Shown piece by piece: positions 1 through 6,104 of a stretch of 10,105 nucleotides of DNA. The stretch is from Chloroflexota bacterium. Its GTDB lineage: Bacteria; Chloroflexota; FW602-bin22; JACPRP01. The translations under genes were made by a program, and so were the position numbers. The stretch is from the NCBI GenBank assembly GCA_016210495.1, contig JACQUC010000179.1, forward strand, positions 1-10,105. The letters are read 5' to 3'. Within the stretch, counting starts at the first letter, position 1; the number at the start of each line of letters is the position of its first letter. Below the pieces are notes generated by a model. It was not told the origin of the DNA. It did no database searches and saw only the letters and a list, made by a program, of their open reading frames with translations.

Positions 1-1
1 C

Positions 2-46
2 ATAGATGACACCTCTCTCAAGATTGTCATCGACGATACTAGCTAG
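2..46 (+). CDS. Possible 3' tail of an upstream gene (14 codons)
   Basis: One forward frame is open from the window edge to a TAG at 44-46 and reads IDDTSLKIVIDDTS. The mix of charged and beta-branched residues would suit a protein C-terminus. The stretch is too short to identify, and an open frame of this length can arise by chance. A reverse-strand frame running off the edge is also open here. Confidence 0.2.
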   Translation: MDDTSLKIVIDDTS

Positions 47-266
47 TTTCGTGCCAAGCCAATATGATAGCGATTCAAGCGGTGGTAAGCATGTTGATTC
101 CCGATTAAATTGTTAAAGTTCATAAGTGCTCGCGTCAGGCCGCCTGGCAGAGGTGATCGCAACCGTAGACATCGACAGGTGGGCTTTGGTGGACCGAGTG
201 CGAAGGAACACTACAACGGTCGCTCGTTGACAGACACCATACGTACTATGTTAATATTGTTGTCAA
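47..266. other. Intergenic region with no recognised gene
   Basis: I find no convincing gene here. The forward frame starting at 110 runs far into the Pro/Thr-rich gene in another frame, and its translation is low-complexity Arg/Gly-rich shadow sequence. The only signal I can support is the promoter-like sequence at 227-257. Confidence 0.5.
227..257 (+). promoter_or_regulatory. Candidate sigma70-type promoter for the Pro/Thr-rich gene, nearly leaderless
   Basis: A perfect TTGACA lies at 227-232. The best -10 match is TAATAT at 252-257 (4 of 6 positions), with a long 19-nt spacer. Transcription would begin around 264, only a few bases before the ATG at 267. That would explain why no Shine-Dalgarno sequence precedes this start. 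Confidence 0.4.
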
Positions 267-1622
267 ATGGGCTTGTTGGACAGCATCCGGAAACTGCTGA
301 GAGGGGAGTCGACAGACCAGGCATCGCCACTGGGCGAGCGCGTCTGGCAGTCGTTTTCTCGTTGGGAACCGTCCCGTCCAATGCTAATTGTGGTCGGGAC
401 GCTGCTGGTCGTGACAATTGCGGGAGCCTGGATATACCCCATGACGATTCCCACGCCGCCGCCGAGGCCGCCGCTATCACCCAAGGCCCTCTCGCTAGCA
501 CCTTCGCCGACCTCGGTGGCGCCATCCAAGGGGCTGCCGAAAGCCGCCGAATCACCAAAACCCGCTGGGCCGGCGTCGACGCCTGCTCCGGCGCAGGTAG
601 CTCCCATAGTGGCAACGCCCAAGCCGGAGGCGTATCCCGGGCCAGGAAGCCCCAGCCCGATAGTGCCCGTGGCAGGCCCCGGCAGCACGCAACCAATGGC
701 TACTGTCGCACCAAGTTCTGGCAGCACACAACCAGGCGCCACTGTCGCGCCAGGCGGCACGGTCTCTCCGACCGGACCACCAGGCCTTCCGGCCGTGCCG
801 ACGCCGACCCGTCCCGGGGGAGTAGCTCCCGGCGCTCAGCCCGCGCCAACGACAGGCGCTTCGCCTGTGGCCAAGCCGCAGGCGCCGTCAGTCCCCCCGC
901 CAGCAGTGATGCCGACGGTCTTGCCGCCGCAGGTTGCGCCGGCCTCGCAGCCGACGCCCCCGGCTGTGCCGACGAGCGCCGTGACGGCGTCGGGCACTCC
1001 AACGCCAACGGCAACCACCGCACCTACAAGCACCGGCACTCCTACCCCGACGCCGACACCGACGCCAACGCCGGGCCCAGCAACGGTAAACGTGGCCGTA
1101 CCGCTGCTGTCCCAGCAGAAAGGTTTCTACTACGTGATCGAGGCCAGAGCCGGGGCGATCTCGAGCGTATGGCAGGTTAGTGGAGCGGGCGTAGTGGAGA
1201 TGTTCCTATTGCGAGGCGCCCCCTATGGATTGGGGACAGGGATGAGTGACGTGGTGCAAGGCGAGATAGCGGCGCAGAGCCAGGTAAGCACCGGCAAGGT
1301 GTCTATCACGCAGGCCAGTTGGCCTGCCGGCACCTACACACTGTTCTTCCAGAGCAGCGGTCTTGCTGCGGTGAGCACATCGTCTGCCTTGGTAACATAC
1401 ATCCCCGCGGCCGTTCCGACGGCGACGAGCGTAGCAGGAGCCACGCCGACGCCAACGGTGCCTACCGTGCCAACAGTGCCGGGCGTGCCGCCTACGCCCA
1501 CCCCGACGCCACAGTCGGCGGGGCCAACGGCCACGGCGACGCCGACCCCCGTTATACCGGCAACCCCCACGCCGACAATGACGCCGGCGCCGCCGACACA
1601 GACGATGACGCCTTACCCGTGA
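267..1622 (+). CDS. Membrane-anchored Pro/Thr-rich surface protein of unknown function
   Basis: The 451-aa protein has a short cytoplasmic N-terminus (about residues 1-37), one hydrophobic segment (about 39-57, rich in V, L, I, A and G) and a Pro/Thr/Ser/Ala-rich linker (about 61-270) ending in TPTPTPTPTP. A compact non-repetitive domain follows (about 271-380), with alternating hydrophobic residues and motifs such as FYYVIEA and WPAGTYTLFFQ. It resembles an extracellular beta-sandwich, perhaps of the PPC type. A second Pro/Thr tail closes the protein. I infer N-in topology, with the linker carrying the beta domain outside the membrane. The ATG at 267 is the only start that keeps the membrane segment, because an in-frame TAA lies at 252-254 with no start between. 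No ribosome binding site is visible. Such linkers are common in Chloroflexota envelope proteins and may be glycosylated. The function is unknown. Confidence 0.8.
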   Translation: MGLLDSIRKLLRGESTDQASPLGERVWQSFSRWEPSRPMLIVVGTLLVVTIAGAWIYPMTIPTPPPRPPLSPKALSLAPSPTSVAPSKGLPKAAESPKPAGPASTPAPAQVAPIVATPKPEAYPGPGSPSPIVPVAGPGSTQPMATVAPSSGSTQPGATVAPGGTVSPTGPPGLPAVPTPTRPGGVAPGAQPAPTTGASPVAKPQAPSVPPPAVMPTVLPPQVAPASQPTPPAVPTSAVTASGTPTPTATTAPTSTGTPTPTPTPTPTPGPATVNVAVPLLSQQKGFYYVIEARAGAISSVWQVSGAGVVEMFLLRGAPYGLGTGMSDVVQGEIAAQSQVSTGKVSITQASWPAGTYTLFFQSSGLAAVSTSSALVTYIPAAVPTATSVAGATPTPTVPTVPTVPGVPPTPTPTPQSAGPTATATPTPVIPATPTPTMTPAPPTQTMTPYP

Positions 1623-1632
1623 TGGGAGCCCC

Positions 1633-1658
1633 TGGGGCCTTGATACATCAAGGCCCCA
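1633..1658 (+). terminator. Palindromic hairpin after the Pro/Thr-rich gene
   Basis: TGGGGCCTTG at 1633-1642 pairs perfectly with CAAGGCCCCA at 1649-1658 around a 6-nt loop, 10 nt after the stop codon. No T-run follows on either strand, so it may stabilise or process the 3' end rather than terminate by itself. Confidence 0.5.
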
Positions 1659-1680
1659 CAGAGGACTGAGGTAAAAACAA

Positions 1681-1714
1681 GCGCTTTGATGTCTGGCGTG
1701 TGACATCAAAGCGC
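1681..1714 (-). terminator. Intrinsic terminator of the KGG-repeat gene
   Basis: GCGCTTTGATGTC (1681-1693) and GACATCAAAGCGC (1702-1714) form a perfect 13-bp stem with an 8-nt loop. On the reverse strand the stem is followed by TTGTTTTTAC, the expected T-run. The KGG gene ends about 33 nt upstream. The hairpin also faces the end of the convergent Pro/Thr-rich gene and could limit read-through from that side, although there is no T-run in that direction. Confidence 0.8.
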
Positions 1715-1747
1715 ACATCAGGTAGCCCGACTGGAGTATGGGAAGCG

Positions 1748-2065
1748 CTACTTGGGTTTTTTAGCGGCCCGTCCCCCTTTTTTGCCGATGGTGCTATAAT
1801 ACTCGGGACCGTGTTTTCTCTTAACGGCCTCGCCGCCCTTTTTGCCGATCTCGGCGTAGAACTCTGCCCCGTGCCTCTCCTTGACGGTTTCGCCGCCTTT
1901 TTTGCCGATCTTGGAGTAGAACTCGGAGCCGCGCTCCTCGGATACGGCCTCGCCGCCCTTCTTGCCAATCTGAGAGTAGAACTCGTGGCCGTACTTTTGC
2001 TTGACGGCGTTACCGCCCATCCTACCGGCCTCTTTCACGGTCATCTCACCACCCGACTTAGCCAC
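1748..2065 (-). CDS. KGG-repeat general stress protein (GsiB-like)
   Basis: This 105-aa hydrophilic protein is made almost wholly of four tandem 20-residue repeats (about residues 14-93) of the form GKKGGEAVKxxxGxEFYxxI, ending with GKKGGRAAKKPK. The first repeat is diverged (GRMGGNAVKQKYG). This is the KGG/Em-like family that includes Bacillus subtilis GsiB, a stress- and starvation-induced LEA-like protein thought to protect against water loss; that role is known for the family and only inferred here. I place the start at the GTG at 2065 because AAAGGAGGT (2080-2072) sits 7 nt upstream. The in-frame GTG two codons earlier (2071) would have no spacing from that site. A strong promoter (2242-2270) and an intrinsic terminator (1681-1714) make it a single-gene unit. 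No Cys or Trp is present. Confidence 0.9.
   Translation of the reverse strand: MAKSGGEMTVKEAGRMGGNAVKQKYGHEFYSQIGKKGGEAVSEERGSEFYSKIGKKGGETVKERHGAEFYAEIGKKGGEAVKRKHGPEYYSTIGKKGGRAAKKPK
1787..2026 (-). repeat. Four in-frame 60-bp tandem repeats encoding KGG units
   Basis: The KGG coding sequence repeats every 60 bp. In forward orientation a similar 'GCCGCCCTTTTTGCCGATCT' block recurs near 1838, 1898 and 1958. The copies differ mainly at codon third positions and at a few exposed residues, so the repeat is old and held by selection on the protein. Confidence 0.85.
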
Positions 2066-2120
2066 TGACACACCTCCTTTCCGTCAAAGTTGTGGTTCTA
2101 GATAGTTTTCGGTGCAAAAT

Positions 2121-2172
2121 GGCCGGGGCGCCCCGCCCCTCCCCGGGCGGACAGAGAGACGTCCGCCCCTAC
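2121..2172. repeat. GC-rich dispersed palindromic element, copy A, in the KGG leader
   Basis: A 10-bp palindrome GGGGCGCCCC (2125-2134) is followed by GCCCCTCCCC and an 8-bp stem, GGGCGGAC (2145-2152) with GTCCGCCC (2161-2168), then ends with CCCCTACG. The same framework, GCCCCTCCC ... GGGCGGACAG ... GACGT ... CGCCCCTACG, recurs at 8711-8785. It lies inside the predicted 5' untranslated region of the KGG mRNA, where it could fold. Confidence 0.6.
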
Positions 2173-2241
2173 GCGTGCATGCACCAGAAACTAAATAGCC
2201 CTGGTCTGACATATCCGCCAACCGTTAGGTAGGCGGTGTGT

Positions 2242-2270
2242 ATCATACGAGATTATTTTGAAAATGTCAA
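2242..2270 (-). promoter_or_regulatory. Near-consensus sigma70-type promoter for the KGG gene
   Basis: On the reverse strand there is TTGACA (2270-2265), a 17-nt AT-rich spacer, and TATGAT (2247-2242). The -35 is a perfect consensus match and the -10 matches 5 of 6. The start would be near 2235, giving a leader of about 170 nt. Confidence 0.75.
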
Positions 2271-2447
2271 GCCCCCAATCCTGGGCTCGTCTGTTAGTGT
2301 TGCTCGGGGTATGGGGCCGACGGTCGCGGTTTGAGGGTGGCGGGGGTGGCACGAAACTTGCCAAATGTTGAGGTACGGGATGAAGGTCCGGACGGACTTT
2401 GTGCCTTGGCTCATCCAACGTGAGGATGAGGCCAAGGTGGTTAATTC

Positions 2448-2456
2448 AAAGGAGGT
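2448..2456 (+). promoter_or_regulatory. Shine-Dalgarno site that fixes the DUF2795 GTG start
   Basis: AAAGGAGGT lies 8 nt before the GTG at 2464. It is one of the strongest ribosome sites in the window and argues against the upstream ATG at 2365. Confidence 0.85.
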
Positions 2457-2463
2457 TACTAAC

Positions 2464-2667
2464 GTGAAGGAGTACAGAGGAGCTTCCCCAGCGCGGGTGG
2501 CAGAGTTCCTTAGCGGGATCAACTTCCCTTGCTCGAAGAATGACCTGATCAGTCATGCGCGACGGCAGAACGCTCCCGAAGAGGTTCTGGAAACCTTGCA
2601 GAAGATTCCGGAGCGAACCTACAACAGCTTGGCCGACGTGATGAGTGGGGTCGGCAAGGTCGAATAA
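2464..2667 (+). CDS. DUF2795 small protein
   Basis: This 67-aa protein reads VKEYRGASPARVAEFLSGI at its start, then shows the family pattern of small helical DUF2795 proteins: (F/Y)P..K.DL..HAR...AP.EVLE.L..IP.R.Y.S..DV. The function of DUF2795 is not known. The fold should be a compact helical bundle covering almost the whole protein. I chose the GTG at 2464 because AAAGGAGGT (2448-2456) lies 8 nt upstream and the family homology begins right there. The ATG at 2365 has no ribosome site and would add 33 residues unrelated to the domain. A strong terminator follows 25 nt after the stop. It lies divergent from the KGG stress gene, a hint but not proof of a shared stress role. No convincing own promoter is visible. 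Confidence 0.85.
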   Translation: MKEYRGASPARVAEFLSGINFPCSKNDLISHARRQNAPEEVLETLQKIPERTYNSLADVMSGVGKVE

Positions 2668-2691
2668 GCAACATCGGGCTGCCACTACAGC

Positions 2692-2729
2692 AAGCACAAT
2701 GGGGAGCAAGTTCTCCCCATTGTGCTTTT
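2692..2729 (+). terminator. Strong terminator hairpin between convergent genes
   Basis: AAGCACAATGGGGAG (2692-2706) and CTCCCCATTGTGCTT (2713-2727) form a perfect 15-bp stem with a 6-nt loop. The forward strand continues with TT (four T in a row at 2726-2729), giving a short tail for the DUF2795 transcript. The convergent diguanylate cyclase stops at 2729-2731, directly against the stem, so the hairpin also forms the 3' end of that mRNA, with a weaker tail on that side. Confidence 0.85.
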
Positions 2730-4216
2730 CACGTTGGACAAGGCTCCTGGTTGCGGAAGACGCAGATCCTGCCCTTACCCAGTGTCTTTGCCTGGTACAG
2801 CGCGCGATCGGCATCGCTCACCAAGTGCGCCTCATCGAAGGTGTCTGGTGACAGGGAAGCGATGCCGACGCTAACGCTGAGCAGCGGAACTTCGTCTTTG
2901 GACAGTAGCTTGGCAGCAACCTTTCGCTCCAGCCGCCTCGCTAAGGTGACTGCCTGATCGACGTCGGTGTCGGGCAGGATGAGGGCGAACTCGTCGCCGC
3001 CATAGCGCGCGACGACATCACTGGCTCGCACGGTGTCCTTGATCAACCGGCTCAAATCGCGAAGAACCGCGTCGCCTGCAAGATGGCCAAAGCTGTCGTT
3101 GATGCCTTTGAGGTTATCGACGTCGACGAACACGAGCGACAGGTGGTGGCCGGAACGGCGCGATCTGGCGAACTCCTCGGTCAGGCGCTGGTAGAAGTAT
3201 CGGTAGTTGTAAAGCGAGGTAAGGCCATCGGTGTTGGCAAGGTCTTTGACCTCCTGGTGTAGCTGGGCGTTTCTTATGGCAATGGCGGCCTGGTCGGCAA
3301 GTGTGGCGGCCAGGGCCTTCTCCTCGTCGGTCCAATGATGGATCGAGCGCACGTGATCGACGTACAGGATGCCCAAGGCCGTGTCTTCCGCCACCAGAGG
3401 CGCCACCAGCACCGATCGAGCCTCGTCGCCTTCGAACGCGCGCTGCGTGGCAAGGCCCTGCGAAGCAAGCGCGTCGATGGCGAGCACTTCGCGCTGTGTC
3501 AACACGAATCGCCAGACCGCGTCGTCCACGCTGATATAGAAGTCGCTCCTTTCGGGCAGAAGGTTCGGGTTGGAGGCCGCAAAAGAGGCGGGCGACAGAC
3601 TATGACCGGCATCGTTCAGTAGGAGCAACAAGCATCGATCTGTCTGGAGCAGCGCTACGGCCTCCTCGGCGACAACGCGCAGCACTTTGTCGGAGTCAAG
3701 CGTCGCACCGATCGTCTTGGCGACTCTGGCTAGCGCGACTGCCTGCGTGGATTTGCGCCGCTCGGCGGCGCGAAGGCGAGAGACCAGGTCCTCCACCTCA
3801 CCCGAGTAAGCAATCTCCCTCAGCATCAGAACGACCTGGTCCACATCTCCCTGTGGGTTGAAGAGCGGCGAGGCGCTGATCTCCAGGTGTGCCGTTTTGG
3901 CAAGACGGGAATCGTGGCGGGAAATCTGAGTGCAGAGGGGCCGGCCGGTCGCCAGCACAGCGCGGACGGGACAGTCGTCGGTAGGGGGAGGACAGTTGCC
4001 TGAGCTTATCTCCAGGACATCGCAGCAGTGATGTCGAACACGAACGTGGGAGACCAACTGCTCTTGACGCAAGAAGGCTCGGTTGGCGAACGCTATGCGG
4101 CAATCCCTGTCGATCGCCACCACGCGGTCGGCGAAGCTATCAAGGATATCACGGAAATAAGCCTGCCAAGGTAGCCTGGCAGCCATGTCATCGCCGTGGT
4201 CAGAGTTTCGGCGCAT
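2729..4216 (-). CDS. PAS-GAF-GGDEF diguanylate cyclase
   Basis: The 495-aa soluble protein has a PAS domain (about residues 20-135), a short coiled linker (about 138-160), a GAF domain (about 162-318) and a GGDEF domain (about 326-488). The catalytic loop is intact (GGDEF, 406-410), with metal-binding Asp in FVDVDNLK (365). An RxxD inhibitory site (RASD, 397-400) sits five residues before GGDEF. It should therefore make cyclic di-GMP from two GTP in the cytoplasm, with product feedback, under control of ligands bound by PAS and GAF. The PAS region carries a cysteine cluster (C64, C65, C75, C82). There is no membrane segment. Translation probably starts at the ATG at 4216, although no ribosome site is visible; an ATG at 4186 is possible. 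A promoter at 4282-4310 supports a single-gene unit. The cyclase activity is inferred from the motifs, and the signal sensed is unknown. Confidence 0.93.
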   Translation of the reverse strand: MRRNSDHGDDMAARLPWQAYFRDILDSFADRVVAIDRDCRIAFANRAFLRQEQLVSHVRVRHHCCDVLEISSGNCPPPTDDCPVRAVLATGRPLCTQISRHDSRLAKTAHLEISASPLFNPQGDVDQVVLMLREIAYSGEVEDLVSRLRAAERRKSTQAVALARVAKTIGATLDSDKVLRVVAEEAVALLQTDRCLLLLLNDAGHSLSPASFAASNPNLLPERSDFYISVDDAVWRFVLTQREVLAIDALASQGLATQRAFEGDEARSVLVAPLVAEDTALGILYVDHVRSIHHWTDEEKALAATLADQAAIAIRNAQLHQEVKDLANTDGLTSLYNYRYFYQRLTEEFARSRRSGHHLSLVFVDVDNLKGINDSFGHLAGDAVLRDLSRLIKDTVRASDVVARYGGDEFALILPDTDVDQAVTLARRLERKVAAKLLSKDEVPLLSVSVGIASLSPDTFDEAHLVSDADRALYQAKTLGKGRICVFRNQEPCPT

Positions 4217-4281
4217 TTATGTCGGAACCCATTTCGTTCAGGTTGGGGCGCAGTTAGCAGTCTGGCGTGAAGGCCTACCCC

Positions 4282-4310
4282 AGTATAGCATTGGGCTTGT
4301 GGTAGCACAA
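4282..4310 (-). promoter_or_regulatory. Promoter of the diguanylate cyclase gene (extended -10)
   Basis: The reverse strand shows TTGTGC (4310-4305), a 17-nt spacer and TATACT (4287-4282), with TGC just before the -10, giving an extended TGn motif. The start would lie near 4275, about 58 nt ahead of the ATG at 4216. Confidence 0.65.
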
Positions 4311-4350
4311 CGTCCGAAGATCGTCCAAAAGTACTATCTTATGAAGGAAA

Positions 4351-4377
4351 GCGGGCGCCCAGGATGGGGGCGCCCGC
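4351..4377 (-). terminator. GC-rich hairpin after the four-cysteine protein gene
   Basis: GCGGGCGCCC (4351-4360) and GGGCGCCCGC (4368-4377) form a perfect 10-bp stem with a 7-nt loop. It begins 30 nt after the stop of the small gene. The reverse strand continues TTTCCTTCAT, a weak T-rich tail. It lies upstream of the cyclase promoter and would insulate it. Confidence 0.6.
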
Positions 4378-4407
4378 ACATCGTCCCGTGTTGACCCGGT
4401 GAGGGGA

Positions 4408-4599
4408 CTACTTTCTTGTGTCTCCCCGGTTGAGGTTGGGATAGGGCGCTTCTGGCATCCAGGGCTGCCATCTCCTTGTGGTGTCAACATGAGGTCCGGG
4501 CTTGGACTTAGCCTTTTCTGCGCATTGGACGCAGAGCATTTCGATTTGGTCCGACATCTCTGTCGTGATAGCGCCACACCAGGAGCAAATACTCGACAC
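4408..4599 (-). CDS. Small four-cysteine (zinc-ribbon-like) protein, 63 aa
   Basis: The protein begins VSSICSWCGAITTEM and contains two CxxC pairs (C5/C8 and C23/C26) 14 residues apart, a spacing suitable for one zinc ion. A basic, Pro-rich tail ends NLNRGDTRK. I do not recognise a named family. I chose the GTG at 4599 because AAAGGAG (4615-4609) lies 9 nt upstream. The in-frame ATG at 4656 has no ribosome site and lies only a few bases after the predicted transcription start (promoter at 4669-4696), so its 19 extra residues are unlikely to be made. With its own promoter and a downstream hairpin it looks like an independent single-gene unit. It could bind nucleic acid or a protein partner, but nothing in the sequence shows which. 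Confidence 0.65.
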   Translation of the reverse strand: MSSICSWCGAITTEMSDQIEMLCVQCAEKAKSKPGPHVDTTRRWQPWMPEAPYPNLNRGDTRK

Positions 4600-4668
4600 G
4601 AAAAAATCTCCTTTCTCGACGGTTGGTTGCTGCACCTTTGCCTTCGTCGGTGTCATCCGGGCACGGTA

Positions 4669-4696
4669 ATGATAGCGTATTTTGGCGAGATGTCAA
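4669..4696 (-). promoter_or_regulatory. Strong sigma70-type promoter for the four-cysteine protein
   Basis: The reverse strand has TTGACA (4696-4691), a 16-nt spacer and TATCAT (4674-4669). Transcription would start near 4662, leaving a leader of about 60 nt before the GTG at 4599. Confidence 0.7.
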
Positions 4697-4752
4697 CCCC
4701 GCCTGGAAGTTTTGCGGCCGATGGATTATCATTTTGTCGCCGGAAGGGGCGG

Positions 4753-4928
4753 TTCACCACGGAGACATGGAGAGGCGCGCGGGTGGCAGGGCGACGGAAC
4801 CACGGAATTCACGGAAGGCACGGAAAGGCGCGGGTGTATAAGGGGAACCACGGCGGCACGGTCCGCGACGGATTGTCCGGGGTACCCAAGTCCGTATCGG
4901 GCCGGTACTGCGGAGAGACACGGAGAGG
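4753..4928 (+). repeat. Cluster of 'CACGGAGA / CACGGAA' dispersed repeats upstream of the methyltransferase gene
   Basis: TTCACCACGGAGACATGGAGAGG lies at 4753-4775. CACGGAA then recurs at exact 9-bp spacing (4801, 4810, 4819), and CGGAGAGACACGGAGAGG closes the cluster (4911-4928). A related copy, beginning TCACCACGGAGACACAGAGA, occurs at 8540-8566. The last copy abuts the ATG at 4932 and supplies its purine-rich ribosome site. The 275 nt between 4657 and 4931 contain no other gene that I can support. Confidence 0.6.
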
Positions 4929-4931
4929 TTA

Positions 4932-6104
4932 ATGAAGGCGTGCGGATGTAATGCTGAATTGAAGAGGGTGGTTCTGGACCGCATTGCAGAGAAGGGAAGG
5001 ATCACTTTCGCCGAGTACATGGACATGGCCCTGTACTATCCCGAACTGGGCTACTACACATCGCCGGAGCGAAAGATCGGCAAGGAGGGTGATTTTTACA
5101 CAAGCCCGTGCGTGCACCCCATCTTCGGCGCGATGATTGCCGAACAACTGCACGAGATGTGGGAGGTGATGGCACGACCGGATGGATTCACGATTGCCGA
5201 GTTCGGGGCAGGCACAGGCTTTCTGGCGTTCGACATCATGTCCACGATCAGGCCTTTCTGGCCGGAGCTATTCGAGGCAGTGCGCTACGTAATCGTCGAG
5301 GCGAGCCGACATCTTGTCGCCAGACAGCAAGAGCAAATGGCAGCTCTGGCGCTGCCCTCGGGCAAGGTCGAGTGGGCCCAGGGTATTCCCAGGGGGATGG
5401 TGGGTTGCGTTATGTCAAACGAGCTGGTGGATGCGCTGCCAGTGCACAGGGTGAGGCATTGCGCGAGTCGAGAGTCGAGAGTCGGGAGTCGACCTGGCGG
5501 CGAGGGGTTGCGGGAGATATACGTTGCGGCAGACGGGGATAGGCTGGTGGAGGTGCTGGACGAACCTGCGACGCCGGAGATCGTCGCCTATCTCGATCGG
5601 CTTGGGGTGAGGCTGGCGGAGGAGCAGGAGGCCGAAGTGGGTCTGGCGGCTCTGAGTTGGCTGAGGGAAGTGGCGGAGGCCTTGCGACGGGGGTTCGTGC
5701 TGACAATCGACTACGGCTACGAGGCAGAGGAGCTCTACGGCCCGCGCTTTCCCAAGGGGACGCTGGTCGGGTACCGGCACCACCAGGTTGTGACCAACGC
5801 CTACGAAGCCATCGGCCGACAGGACCTGACGGCGCACGTGAACTTCTCGGTGCTGATGCGCTGGGGTGAGGAGCTCGGCCTGGACACGACGGGCTTCACG
5901 AACCAGATGAGGTTCTTGCTGGCGCTGGGGATTGCCGAGAAAGCGGCGGCAGGACGCGACGCGGGATCGACGGAGGCGATTCGCCGGCGGCTGGCGGCCA
6001 GGCAGTTGTTCATGCCCGGTGGTATGGGCGAGGTCTTCAAGGTGCTGATACAGCACAAGGGTTTGGAGAGGCCGCAGCTGAGGGGGCTGAGTGCGCCGTG
6101 GTAG
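4932..6104 (+). CDS. SAM-dependent methyltransferase, MidA/NDUFAF7 family (COG1565, DUF185)
   Basis: The 390-aa protein shows the family's ordered signatures: ITFAEYMDMALYYPELGYYT (about 24-43), GDFYTSP (53-59), the SAM-binding EFGAGTG (90-96), NELVDALPVHR (163-173), the Asp-Tyr motif TIDYGYEAEELYG (258-270) and GRQDLTAHVNFS (295-306). Mitochondrial NDUFAF7 methylates an arginine of the complex I subunit NDUFS2. The substrate of bacterial members is not established, and no complex I gene is in view. The start at 4932 fits the family N-terminus, with GGAG at 4922-4925 six nt upstream. Between NELVDALPVHR and REIYV the protein has an unusual stretch, CASRESRVGSRPGGEG (about 177-192), encoded by a 7-bp tandem repeat. 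The reading frame stays open through it and the conserved motifs continue on both sides, so the protein is probably functional. Confidence 0.92.
   Translation: MKACGCNAELKRVVLDRIAEKGRITFAEYMDMALYYPELGYYTSPERKIGKEGDFYTSPCVHPIFGAMIAEQLHEMWEVMARPDGFTIAEFGAGTGFLAFDIMSTIRPFWPELFEAVRYVIVEASRHLVARQQEQMAALALPSGKVEWAQGIPRGMVGCVMSNELVDALPVHRVRHCASRESRVGSRPGGEGLREIYVAADGDRLVEVLDEPATPEIVAYLDRLGVRLAEEQEAEVGLAALSWLREVAEALRRGFVLTIDYGYEAEELYGPRFPKGTLVGYRHHQVVTNAYEAIGRQDLTAHVNFSVLMRWGEELGLDTTGFTNQMRFLLALGIAEKAAAGRDAGSTEAIRRRLAARQLFMPGGMGEVFKVLIQHKGLERPQLRGLSAPW
5465..5492 (+). repeat. Four tandem 7-bp GAGTCGR units inside the methyltransferase gene
   Basis: GAGTCGA, GAGTCGA, GAGTCGG and GAGTCGA follow each other without gaps (28 bp). 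They encode about residues 178-187 in a loop between two conserved blocks. The length is not a multiple of three, so neighbouring bases must have compensated, or the array expanded from a seed already in frame. Confidence 0.9.

Larger units (their letters stand above)
2066..2463. other. Divergent intergenic region between the KGG and DUF2795 genes
   Basis: These 398 nt contain no credible gene. They hold the KGG ribosome site (2072-2080), a GC-rich dispersed palindromic element (about 2121-2172), the KGG promoter (2242-2270) and the DUF2795 ribosome site (2448-2456). I see no good promoter facing the DUF2795 gene. The frame opening at the ATG at 2365 adds 33 residues to the DUF2795 protein but has no ribosome site. 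Confidence 0.6.

Noticed and set aside
110..1180. A 356-codon forward frame upstream of and through the Pro/Thr-rich gene
   Set aside because: Its translation is Arg/Gly/Ala-rich low complexity with no domain, and it lies in a shifted frame over the gene at 267-1622, which has a clear membrane segment and folded domain.
1787..2026. Regular repeats that might suggest a CRISPR array
   Set aside because: The 60-bp units are contiguous without unique spacers and encode in-frame KGG protein repeats.
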